Shown: positions 37,332-45,691 of the stretch, in pieces
Layout of the letters: each line of letters opens with the position of its first letter
Position numbering within the stretch: the first letter of the stretch is position 1
Assembly: GCA_022448315.1 (NCBI GenBank)
Contig: JAKVCA010000027.1
Location: 1-64,000 of the forward strand
Length of the DNA stretch: 64,000 nt
Direction: 5' to 3'
From: Pirellulaceae bacterium
GTDB lineage: Bacteria; Planctomycetota; Planctomycetia; Pirellulales; Pirellulaceae
Made by a program: the position numbers and the translations under genes
Notes under the pieces: model-generated
What the model was told of the DNA's origin: nothing
Seen by the model: only the letters and a program-made list of their open reading frames with translations
The model's database searches: none

Positions 37332-38912
37332 ATGAGAACCCTCGTTCCATTCGTATTCGCGACCGTTGCCACCTGTATTTCGTTGTCCACTTGGGCGACC
37401 GAGCGACCCAATTTCATCATCATCTACGTGGATGATCTCGGCTGGGCCGACACTGCGGTCAGGATGATGGATGGCGAGCCAGAGTCGGCGAGTGATTTTC
37501 ACCAGACGCCGAATCTGGAAGCTTTGGCGCAGCGGGGAATGAAGTTTTCCTGCGCTTACGCTCCCTCTCCCACGTGCACCCCTTCGCGCAAGAGCATTCA
37601 GTTCGGCAAGACGCCCGGTCGTCTCAAGTACACGTTTGTTCATGATGTTCTCGCCTTGGAGCGTAAGCTCAAGTGGCAAGATGAGGTCTCTCTCGCCGAT
37701 ATTGTGAAGGCGGCCGATGCGGACTACATCACCGCACACTTTGGCAAAGGGATGGCCGGCGAGCAGATGAAAACCATCGGTTACGACGTGACCGACGAAG
37801 TTGATGGCAATGCCGACAATGGTAATTTTCACGGCGAATTCATCAGTCTGAAGGATCGCACGCCTCTGCCGGAAAATAATCCCAAGCGGATGGCTTCGCT
37901 CGAGAAAAGCTCAACGGACTTCATTCGTGAACACGGAGGGCGGCGTCCTTTTTTCATGATGGTCTCTCATTACGCGGTCCATGTTCCGCATGCCGCTCGT
38001 CCCGACCTGATTGAGAAGTATCGCAACTTGCCTCGAGGAAAGTATTGTCAGGATGAAGACTATCTGCCGTCCTCTGAAATTTCCCGAAGCAGAAGAGTCA
38101 GCCATTGGCGACTACAATATGCGGCCATGATTGATGAAGTGGATCAGGGATTGGGCGCCATTGTAGACGCCCTGGAAAAGTGTGAACAAACCGAAAACAC
38201 GTTCATTATTTTTACATCAGATAATGGTGGCGGTTTGACCCCAAATGGTACGCTTCGGGGTGGAAAGGCCAACCTCTACGAGGGAGGTCTGAGGGTTCCC
38301 TTTGTGGTGGCAGGCCCCGGAGTCTTGAGGGGAGGGCAGTGTGACGTACCAATAGCACAGTGGGACTTGCTACCGACACTGCACGACTATTCCGGTAGCG
38401 ATCAGCCGTTGCCGGCTGGACTTGACGGAGGCAGTTTGCGTAGTGTGTTCGAGACTCGTGACGGTCATGTCAAACGTCCTGTCGAGGGATTCGTGTTCCA
38501 TTACCCGTGTTACTTCGCGCCGCCGCTCAGTGTCATCCGCTTGGGGGATTACAAATTGATGGAACACTTGCTGACGGGCGAGCAGAAACTTTTCAATGTG
38601 GCCGATGACTACCGTGAGCAAAAGAATCTGATCATGCAACAACCGGCAAAGGCCGCTGAGCTGAAACAGGTGATGACCACCTACTTGGCGTCGATTGATG
38701 CAGAGGAGATTCAGGAGGTCTACAGGGCAAGGTTTGCCGAACTGGAGCGGTTCGAGCTACAGGCACGGTACGTTCATACGCAGGCGATGCGACGCGCCCG
38801 CGGCGACGAAAAAGCGATCGCCGCAGCGGATGAAAGACTGGAAAAAGATCTGATGCGTTTTGAAAAAAATCGAGAGGAATGTCGTCACGCTATGCAGGGC
38901 AAAACCTTCTGA
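37332..38912 (+). CDS. secreted sulfatase
   Basis: A second exported type I sulfatase in this region (526 aa). The signal peptide is VPFVFATVATCISLSTWA. The metal-binding start FIIIYVDDLGWAD and the formylglycine motif C82-T-P-S-R86 are present, the latter in the canonical C-x-P-S-R form. Further markers are FIIFTSDNGGG, LRGGKANLYEGGLRVPFVVAGP, and the C-terminal LFNVADDYREQKNL. It is only distantly similar to the sulfatase at 29359, so a different sulfated substrate is likely. It stands about 283 bp after the VOC-ankyrin gene and ends the secreted-protein run before a nearly 1-kb non-coding gap. Confidence 0.93.
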   Translation: MRTLVPFVFATVATCISLSTWATERPNFIIIYVDDLGWADTAVRMMDGEPESASDFHQTPNLEALAQRGMKFSCAYAPSPTCTPSRKSIQFGKTPGRLKYTFVHDVLALERKLKWQDEVSLADIVKAADADYITAHFGKGMAGEQMKTIGYDVTDEVDGNADNGNFHGEFISLKDRTPLPENNPKRMASLEKSSTDFIREHGGRRPFFMMVSHYAVHVPHAARPDLIEKYRNLPRGKYCQDEDYLPSSEISRSRRVSHWRLQYAAMIDEVDQGLGAIVDALEKCEQTENTFIIFTSDNGGGLTPNGTLRGGKANLYEGGLRVPFVVAGPGVLRGGQCDVPIAQWDLLPTLHDYSGSDQPLPAGLDGGSLRSVFETRDGHVKRPVEGFVFHYPCYFAPPLSVIRLGDYKLMEHLLTGEQKLFNVADDYREQKNLIMQQPAKAAELKQVMTTYLASIDAEEIQEVYRARFAELERFELQARYVHTQAMRRARGDEKAIAAADERLEKDLMRFEKNREECRHAMQGKTF

Positions 38913-39541
38913 CGGTAGGATCCGTGGGTCTTGTCAATTGACTCTGTCATCATTCGGCCGGTTCGTCGCAAAACGACCGAGGTTCCTAAGGGAATCCGGC
39001 TTGAGAACGATGCTCCGGGGGTGCTCGTTGGGGCACTGCGGAGATTTTATCTGGGGCCGATTGGGTGCACGCCCACCTTTTGAGATTCTAATCGTCCGAG
39101 CTCGGTGGTCACTTCGAAATGGAATTCAATAAAGTCGGCCACGGCGATCTGAATGGCCGGAAGGCGCATGGGGTCCGAGAGTGACAAAGAGTGATGGACT
39201 GGGGAGTTCACGGCGGATTGGCTTTCGGCTAGGAAATTGAATTTTGGTTTCCAACGGCCAAGTGGCTTAAGATCCAGAGCTTGGTAAGCTGCAAAAACTG
39301 GCGTTGAGCTGCTTTCTGTTACTCTTTATACTCCGTTGCGTTGGCAGTATTACTACCGTTGATTCCGGTCATTCGGTTCGAACGGGAAGTGAAGATTGAG
39401 ACGGGCGGTTCGGACTTGCTAATTGCTAGCAAACCCTATGGAGCGACCTCCCGTAGAAACGGTCAGGAGGGGTGATGAGCCAGTGCTCCATCGGAAAATC
39501 CTTTTTGCGCCGTCAACCCATTTAATGGCTTCCTTCATCGT

Positions 39542-39559
39542 TAGACGGTATAGACGGTA
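39542..39559 (+). repeat. 9-bp tandem repeat TAGACGGTA x2
   Basis: The unit occurs at 39542-39550 and 39551-39559 without a spacer. The same 9-mer recurs at 48336-48344 with a near copy at 48350. Confidence 0.75.
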
Positions 39560-39680
39560 CAGGGTGGTAGACTCAAACCAACGACAAAACAGGCCTTTTA
39601 AAGGCACCGTTCGACAGGGACCGACAACTGGCCGATAGGAAAGACTAACGGACGCCGTTGCGTTAGCGAATGTCTTCTCC

Positions 39681-39714
39681 CAGGCACGGATCGCTCGTTC
39701 CAGACACGGATCGC
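39681..39714 (+). repeat. 14-bp direct repeat, period 20
   Basis: CAGGCACGGATCGC (39681-39694) and CAGACACGGATCGC (39701-39714) differ at one position. Confidence 0.7.
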
Positions 39715-39906
39715 GACGTCACTTCGGCAAACTTTGTGTCCTATTTTTTCCAGCAGATTGTAATCTCCTCCTCTACAGGCAGAGACTCGTCAGTACGGCG
39801 ACTGTCGGTGGGGTGAGGGGGGCAACTTGGAATTGGGGACGCAAGTTGGACTATCCCGAGAGTCGCAAGCAATTGCCTGTTGACGTGCCTAGGAGAAAGA
39901 AAGCAG

Positions 39907-40185
39907 ATGCAAATATCAGGACTCAGCCAAATACATCAGGCCCATTCCGCACAACCGTCACAAAAGTTTGACACAGAAGCTGCCAACCGTCCTGACTCAA
40001 AAGTCTATGGGCCGGACGAAGTGGAGTTTTCGCAAGAGGCTCAAGCGGCTAGTCAGACAGCAGAAACTGGAGAAATCCGAGCGAATCGAATCGCGGATAT
40101 CCGTGCTCAGATTCAAGCCGGGACTTATGAGACACCTGAGAAACTCGAACTCGCCTTGAAAAGAATGTTAGGCGATCTCGGTTAA
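39907..40185 (+). CDS. flgM: anti-sigma-28 factor FlgM-like protein
   Basis: A 92-aa protein similar to FlgM, which binds and inhibits the flagellar sigma factor FliA until the hook is complete. The C-terminal half carries the diagnostic pattern ANRIADIRAQIQAGTYETPE followed by KLELALKRMLGDL (the I/L-x-G-x-Y pattern and closing helix of the sigma-binding region). The N-terminal half is polar and probably disordered, as in known FlgM. ATG 39907 is preceded by AGGAG (39891-39895) at a slightly long distance. No flagellar structural gene is nearby; planctomycetes have motile swarmer cells, so flagellar genes are expected elsewhere. Confidence 0.8.
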   Translation: MQISGLSQIHQAHSAQPSQKFDTEAANRPDSKVYGPDEVEFSQEAQAASQTAETGEIRANRIADIRAQIQAGTYETPEKLELALKRMLGDLG

Positions 40186-40224
40186 ATTTCTTAGTTTTGA
40201 ACCAACGAATGTGACTCGTTGTCA

Positions 40225-40264
40225 ACGGTCGGTGCAGGTGGAACCTGCATCGACCGTTTTTTTT
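40225..40264 (+). terminator. rho-independent terminator of flgM
   Basis: A 15-bp nearly perfect stem (ACGGTCGGTGCAGGT with ACCTGCATCGACCGT) around a GGA loop is followed by eight T at 40257-40264. Confidence 0.93.
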
Positions 40265-40283
40265 GGGGCGAGGATATCCTGCT

Positions 40284-41714
40284 TTAAACTTTGACCTCGT
40301 CCTGATGCGATCCCATCGTACTTTCGTATCGGTCTCTTATGGGGTTGATCATCGAATAAACGAATTCATCGACCTGTTCAGGCGCTCGACCCACAAATTG
40401 CGACGGGTCAAGGAGTCGATCGATGTCGATATTATCAAATGCAGAATCGGATTTGAGACGCGTTAAAAGATCGTTCGGAAGACCTTGTTGTTTCACGACT
40501 TTTGCCGCATCGTGACTGTGTTGGCGAATGAGTTCGTGCAGTGTCTGCCGATCGCCTCCAGCGGAAACCGCCGCCATGAGGATATTCTCAGTTGCCATGA
40601 AAGGCAGTTCCTCTAGCAATTGTTTCTGGATGACCTGCTCGTAAACGACCAGACCATCGACGACGTTGTTAAGCAGGATGAGGATCGCATCGACAGCCAA
40701 AAACGCCTGAGGAATCACCAGGCGACGATTGGCGCTGTCATCAAGAGTTCTCTCCATCCATTGGGTGGCGAGCGTCTGGGCCGTGCTGTCCGAGAGGCTC
40801 ATGACGTATCGACTTAAACCGCAAATCCGCTCACTACGCATAGGGTTTCTCTTGTACGCCATCGCAGAGGAACCGACCTGGCTTTTCTCAAACGGCTCTT
40901 CGACTTCTTTGCGATGGGCGAGGATGCGCAAGTCGGTCGCGATTTTATGGCATGACTGCGCGAGGCCCGACAGGCTTGCGAGAATCTGACTGTCAATTTT
41001 CCGACTATAGGTCTGACCCGTCACTGCGTAGCTCTGTTCAAACCCCAATCGCTCGGAGACCCGCTGGTCCAGCTGTGCAACTTTATCGTGATCCCCGTCA
41101 AAAAGCTTCAAAAAGCTTGCCTGTGTCCCTGTGGTTCCCTTTGTTCCGCGGGCCATCAGTGAACTGGAACGCAGTTCAAGTTCCTCGAGGTCCATGGTCA
41201 GATCATAAAGCCAAAGTGTGGCCCTTTTTCCCATGGTGGTGGGTTGAGCGGGTTGGAGGTGGGTGAACCCAAGACACGGCAGTGCTCGATACTTGCTCGC
41301 GAATGCTGCCAGTCGATCGATTGCTTTGGCCAGTTTTTGACGGGTCAGTTCCAATGCTTCCCGGAGCAGAATCAGGTCAGTGTTGTCTGTGACGAAACAG
41401 CTGGTCGCACCCAGGTGAATGATGGGACGAGCCTGAGGGCACTGGTCACCAAACGCGTGGATGTGTGCAACGACATCATGGCGTTTTTCACGTTCGTATT
41501 GGTTGGCCTTTTCAAAATCGATCGTGCCGATCGACGTTCGCATTTCCTCGATTTGTGCGTCGGAAATTTCCAAGCCCAGTTCCTGCTGAGATTCCGCAAG
41601 GGCAATCCATAGTTTTCGCCAAGTGGAGTAGCGATTTTGATCTCCCCAAATCCCTGCCATTTGTCGTGAAGAGTATCGAGTGATGAGGGGATTCTCATAA
41701 CAATCATGAGACAT
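40284..41714 (-). CDS. purB: adenylosuccinate lyase
   Basis: Catalyses two purine steps: cleavage of SAICAR to AICAR and of adenylosuccinate to AMP, each releasing fumarate. The 476-aa protein is of the usual length. It has the fumarase-superfamily signature [15 protein letters not shown], the [12 protein letters not shown] and TTGTQASF segments around the active site, and the [17 protein letters not shown] substrate motif. It converges with flgM; the shared gap holds the flgM terminator, which faces the plus strand only. The HD phosphohydrolase gene lies upstream on the same strand, 218 bp away. Confidence 0.96.
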   Translation of the reverse strand: MSHDCYENPLITRYSSRQMAGIWGDQNRYSTWRKLWIALAESQQELGLEISDAQIEEMRTSIGTIDFEKANQYEREKRHDVVAHIHAFGDQCPQARPIIHLGATSCFVTDNTDLILLREALELTRQKLAKAIDRLAAFASKYRALPCLGFTHLQPAQPTTMGKRATLWLYDLTMDLEELELRSSSLMARGTKGTTGTQASFLKLFDGDHDKVAQLDQRVSERLGFEQSYAVTGQTYSRKIDSQILASLSGLAQSCHKIATDLRILAHRKEVEEPFEKSQVGSSAMAYKRNPMRSERICGLSRYVMSLSDSTAQTLATQWMERTLDDSANRRLVIPQAFLAVDAILILLNNVVDGLVVYEQVIQKQLLEELPFMATENILMAAVSAGGDRQTLHELIRQHSHDAAKVVKQQGLPNDLLTRLKSDSAFDNIDIDRLLDPSQFVGRAPEQVDEFVYSMINPIRDRYESTMGSHQDEVKV

Positions 41715-41932
41715 ATAGGCATTCCCTTGAGCAGCTTAGACGGAGAGAAACAGGGGTAAATCGTCAGGTTGTGTTTAGGGACATGGCGGAAAATCCTGTC
41801 CCATTGAAGCCTCGCCCTTGATGGAAGATCTCTTATTTTATCAGCGATTCGGGATCCCGGTACGGGTGGGACTCATGTCCAGATTGAAAATGAGGTGGGG
41901 AGATTGAGGGTATGAAAAAAAGCACTCGGTGT

Positions 41933-43342
41933 TTACATGTTTGTGAGGTCATCGGTGCCGTGGTCTCCGGCAATCTTGTCGAAGGCTGAAGCGACTTTGG
42001 ACGCGACGGATTCATCTCGGACATAAATTCGGCAAATTCGCGCGCTGATGGGCAATCTCTGGTAGAGGTCGTGTTTCGACAGGGGACGTGTGATTTGTCG
42101 GGATGAGTCGAACAAAAAGTTTTGACCGGATGCCGGGCCCCGAGTGTTGGGACGGTGCATGTGTCTTGCCATATCCACACGGATGGGGAGTTGCTGAAGG
42201 TCTCTGGGAAGGTGTTCCCGCAGTCGTTTCTCAACAAACGTGGAATCACTGAAAATGCTGGTACTCTCTGATTCACCCTCGGTATAGGTTTGGGTCCTCT
42301 GACAAGCCATCTTCCAAGGGATGTCCCGAGACAGAAACTTTTTCCATTGCTCGCCCAAGGTTTGAATTTTTCGATCGGTATGGCGATGCCATCGGGCGAC
42401 ATCCACAAGTAACGACGACTCGGTGAACTCGAGATAGTCGTCGAGGTGCTCCAGTGGATTGCCCGGAAAAAGAAATTCGCGACTGTCCCGAAACAGGTCT
42501 TCCAGGGTGAGGTCGATGGCTCGAATGGACCGGTGAAAGTAGATCGTTCGGAAAAGGTCGGCTCGGACACTCATGAAGCGAACCAAGGCTTCGATACCGC
42601 GGTCCACGATGGTAAGGCCCGACGATGAAAAGAACGAATAACGGATCAACCGGTCTAAGTCGAAAGATCTAAGACTGTAGCCGGACATGTAGGCATCACG
42701 CAGGACGAAGTCCATATTGTCGATCGTGTAGATGCCGCTTAACAGACTCCTGAGCGCGACCAGCCAAGAGGGTTGATCCGGGACTTCATTTTGTTTGGGT
42801 CGACAGATCAACCACGAGATCTGTTCAGGGTCGAGCGTCTCTGATTCGAGCAATTCTTCGTTGGGCGTTCTGCGAATTCCCTTGAGCAAAGAACCCAGCT
42901 CGTGCTCCACAATGACTTTTCCGACAGTTTCGTGCGTCAAATCAAATTGCGATAGGAAGTGAGAATCGAAAAAGTGCCCAAAGGGCCCGTGACCGACATC
43001 GTGCAACAGCCCGGTCATCCGTAGAAGGGACTCGACGTAGCCCAGACTTGGGCAACTGGGATGGGTTTCGCGCAAAGTGGGGTAGAGCTGCTGGGCTAGA
43101 CGCGAACCCAGATGCATCACTCCCAGGACATGCTGAAAACGTGTGTGTTCCGCAGATGGAAAAACCCACCAGGCCGTTTGCAGTTGATGAATGTGCCGAA
43201 GGCGTTGAACCCAAGGATTCTCGATGATCGTCTGTTCGGAGACTTCGCCCGGAGAGAGATTGAGCGGTGAAACAAACGGAATGTAGCCATGAACAGGATC
43301 ATGACTCAAAGATTCACGACCAAAGTGTTTGATGGATTCCAT
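41933..43342 (-). CDS. HD superfamily phosphohydrolase (dNTPase-like)
   Basis: A 469-aa metal-dependent HD-domain protein of the COG1078 type, related to dGTP triphosphohydrolases. The pattern is clear: SHDPVHGYIPF near the start, QRLRHIHQLQTAWWVFPSAEHTRFQHVLGVMHLG with the first metal His, TGLLHDVGHGPFGHFFD with the HD doublet, and a later MDFVLRDAYMSGY with the distal Asp. Substrates in this group are mainly deoxynucleoside triphosphates, but some act on other phosphates, so the exact reaction is open. It is probably cytoplasmic. It lies upstream of purB on the same strand, which fits nucleotide metabolism. Confidence 0.9.
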   Translation of the reverse strand: MESIKHFGRESLSHDPVHGYIPFVSPLNLSPGEVSEQTIIENPWVQRLRHIHQLQTAWWVFPSAEHTRFQHVLGVMHLGSRLAQQLYPTLRETHPSCPSLGYVESLLRMTGLLHDVGHGPFGHFFDSHFLSQFDLTHETVGKVIVEHELGSLLKGIRRTPNEELLESETLDPEQISWLICRPKQNEVPDQPSWLVALRSLLSGIYTIDNMDFVLRDAYMSGYSLRSFDLDRLIRYSFFSSSGLTIVDRGIEALVRFMSVRADLFRTIYFHRSIRAIDLTLEDLFRDSREFLFPGNPLEHLDDYLEFTESSLLVDVARWHRHTDRKIQTLGEQWKKFLSRDIPWKMACQRTQTYTEGESESTSIFSDSTFVEKRLREHLPRDLQQLPIRVDMARHMHRPNTRGPASGQNFLFDSSRQITRPLSKHDLYQRLPISARICRIYVRDESVASKVASAFDKIAGDHGTDDLTNM

Positions 43343-43689
43343 GCGAACGACCTTGAGTTTTCAAAAACTTGTCCTTTGGAAATCAACCTAACAGACGCGG
43401 TCCATATTCGGGAGGTGGTTAGATCGGGGGGGGCGGATTGTGGCTTTCAAGTGGGGATTAGCCTTACTCGAATTCTTGGAATCGAGTATCATTTCGATGT
43501 TGATCTCGGGTTTTTTGAGGTCTCAGGGCGTTTAAAGCGTCATGTGGCCGGGCGGAAAAAACGTCCAAGTGGGTCTTGGTGGGGTGGATTTGTCACTCCA
43601 AACAATGATTTGCTAAACGCTGAGATTTTGAGTTGTCGGGTTGCGAATAAAAACTCACCTCGCATTCAATGCAGTATCGGAGCGGTCCT
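43343..43689. other. divergent intergenic region
   Basis: No gene recognised. It holds the promoters of the minus-strand HD gene and the plus-strand secreted protein and the GGAG site (43679-43682) of the latter. Confidence 0.35.
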
Positions 43690-45657
43690 GTGACTTTGTG
43701 TCTCTCTTCTCGATCAAAATGTCTGCTCGCGTCTTCGTGTGGGTTGGTGATATTTGGCGCAATCATCTTGGCGTCACTTTCGAGCGTATGTCTGGGGCAG
43801 TCGGAAACCTCGCAGTCGGAAACCACCACTAGTTCGCATCTCGTTCCTGATTCGACGGTGTTCTATGTTTCAGTGCCGAGTTTCAAATCCATGTCGGAGG
43901 CTTTTGGACGAACTGGGTTTGGGAGAATGTTCAAAGACCCGGCACTGAAGCCCTTTCTCAAAGATTTGCGAGGCCAGTTGGAAGATAAGTTTGCGGAGCA
44001 GATTCGCCGCAGTGGTCTTTCCTTGGAGGATCTGCAAGAGATGGATGCCGGTGAAGTTGCGTTTGCAACCATCGTCTACCCGGATGGGACGACATCTCGT
44101 TCTGGTTCTTCGTTTTTGATTGAGGTCGGTGACGATGAGTCGTTGGGGGATCGATTGCTGAGTCAGATCGAATCGAATCTTCAATCCAGACAGGCCAAGA
44201 AGATGCCTGATGTGGATGTGAGCGGAGTCAAGGTGAAGTATTACGAACCTAAACGCGATGCAGGAGAAATTCGTAAGCCTCGCGTTTATTTGACACAGGT
44301 TGCGAATTGGGTTGTTGTGACCAATCAACGTCCTGTGCTTGAGATGCTGATCGAAGCGGTGTTGTCCGGCACTTCTTCCTCGCTGGCGAGCTCCGCCAGT
44401 TACCAATTTGTTCGAGAACGATTGGATGCCAATGAAGTTCAAAGTGAGCCTCATCTGACTTGGTATGCTTCACCTTTCGCTCTTGCAAAGGTGATCAGAG
44501 ACGAGCAGGTCACGCCTGGTCAAACCTCTCGCTACTTAATGGCGATGGAGAAGACGGGTTTCGATGTCGTCAAAGGTGTTGGGGGCGACTTCTCGTTTGA
44601 CGTGAATGGTGATGATTATTTTTTTCAGGCGTTTGTTTCTGTACCTGGCGAAGGCCCGCTGTTGGAACGCTTGAATCAGTCTTCCAAAATGTTGAGCTTC
44701 TTCGCCTCGGATGAGGACGCGGATTTTCAGCCCGGCCCCTGGGTAAGAGACTCGGCCGCGGATGTGCTGACTTGGTATTGGGACAGTGGTGCAGCATTTC
44801 GCGCAGCAGAACCTTTGGTGGATGAGCTCTACGAAGAGGGAACGTTTCAACGAGTCGTGAACGACATTCGGAATGCGGAAAGCACGCAGGTGGATTTGCC
44901 CGCGTTGGCGAGTTCTCTGGGCCCACGATGGACCTACTCCAGTGAAGTTGTACGACCGCTGAATGGAGCCAGTGAAAAACTATTGTTGGCCATTGAATTG
45001 AATGATCCTGAAACCGCGAAGGTCAATTTTCGTAATTACCTCAAGGCCGATTGGTATCGACAGCGTGAGATTGAAACCACTGCGGGACTCGAACTTTGGG
45101 AATTTGAGGGGGAGCCCGTCGACGACGAGGGCATCATTGATCTTCTCGACCCAGACAGTGCGGACCCCGAGGATGAGGAACCAATTGAGGAAGGTCTGCT
45201 CTTGGGAATGCGCGCGTTCTGTTTTCCTGAAGGACAGAATTACGTTCTCGCATCTAATGATCCAGACTATCTACTCGAAGTCGTGGATGCCGAGAAAGGT
45301 TTGGCTGATTTGCCTGCTTACTCAGCATTGCGAGATCAGCTTCAGCCTCATCTCAGTGGGACTCCAAGTTTTTACAGTTTTGCCTTGCAGGATCGAGTTC
45401 ACGAACTGTCTTATCACCTCTTGCGGGAAGGGACGCTTCCCGAATCTGAAACCCGCTTGGAGCAGATGTTACGAATGGTCTTCGGAACAGAAAATGGTGT
45501 GATTCGTGAGCAAGAGATTGATGGGGCCAACATGCCGGAAGAATATCGAACAGTGGTCGCACCTTATCTCGGACCTTCGGGGTGGCTGGTTAACTCTGAA
45601 GAAAACGGTTGGGTGATCGTCGGAGCTGGACTGAAGAGCGCCTCATCAGATGAGTAG
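43690..45657 (+). CDS. large secreted protein of unknown function
   Basis: A 655-aa exported protein. The GTG at 43690 is preferred because GGAG lies seven bases upstream; an ATG at 43669 would extend it by seven residues. The signal peptide is LLASSCGLVIFGAIILASLS. The mature protein begins with STVFYVSVPSFKSMSEAF, followed by LKPFLKDLRGQLEDKF and repeated F-x-V/E-x-D and P-E-T-A-x-x-x-F segments, a pattern found in planctomycete-specific secreted proteins that resemble DUF3352-like surface proteins. No enzymatic motif is visible. A Glu/Asp-rich stretch near residues 485-500 may bind cations. Function unknown. Confidence 0.78.
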   Translation: MTLCLSSRSKCLLASSCGLVIFGAIILASLSSVCLGQSETSQSETTTSSHLVPDSTVFYVSVPSFKSMSEAFGRTGFGRMFKDPALKPFLKDLRGQLEDKFAEQIRRSGLSLEDLQEMDAGEVAFATIVYPDGTTSRSGSSFLIEVGDDESLGDRLLSQIESNLQSRQAKKMPDVDVSGVKVKYYEPKRDAGEIRKPRVYLTQVANWVVVTNQRPVLEMLIEAVLSGTSSSLASSASYQFVRERLDANEVQSEPHLTWYASPFALAKVIRDEQVTPGQTSRYLMAMEKTGFDVVKGVGGDFSFDVNGDDYFFQAFVSVPGEGPLLERLNQSSKMLSFFASDEDADFQPGPWVRDSAADVLTWYWDSGAAFRAAEPLVDELYEEGTFQRVVNDIRNAESTQVDLPALASSLGPRWTYSSEVVRPLNGASEKLLLAIELNDPETAKVNFRNYLKADWYRQREIETTAGLELWEFEGEPVDDEGIIDLLDPDSADPEDEEPIEEGLLLGMRAFCFPEGQNYVLASNDPDYLLEVVDAEKGLADLPAYSALRDQLQPHLSGTPSFYSFALQDRVHELSYHLLREGTLPESETRLEQMLRMVFGTENGVIREQEIDGANMPEEYRTVVAPYLGPSGWLVNSEENGWVIVGAGLKSASSDE

Positions 45658-45691
45658 ATCGACCGTATGCGGCGGCGACTCTCTGTTCAAC

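Larger units (their letters stand above)
38913..39906. other. long intergenic region with several short repeats
   Basis: Nearly 1 kb without a convincing gene. It contains two tandem repeats (listed separately), the palindrome TTGCTAGCAA (39423-39432) and the inverted pair CAACTTG (39823-39829) / CAAGTTG (39842-39848) about 60 bp before flgM. No tRNA or known RNA family was recognised. It may hold regulatory sites or decayed sequence. Confidence 0.45.

Noticed and set aside
39370-39440. Possible tRNA because of a GGTTCGAAC-like stretch
   Set aside because: No cloverleaf could be drawn: acceptor and anticodon stems do not pair.
43289-43693. 134-aa plus-strand open frame over the divergent promoter region
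   Set aside because: It overlaps the start of the HD phosphohydrolase gene antisense and shows no family features.
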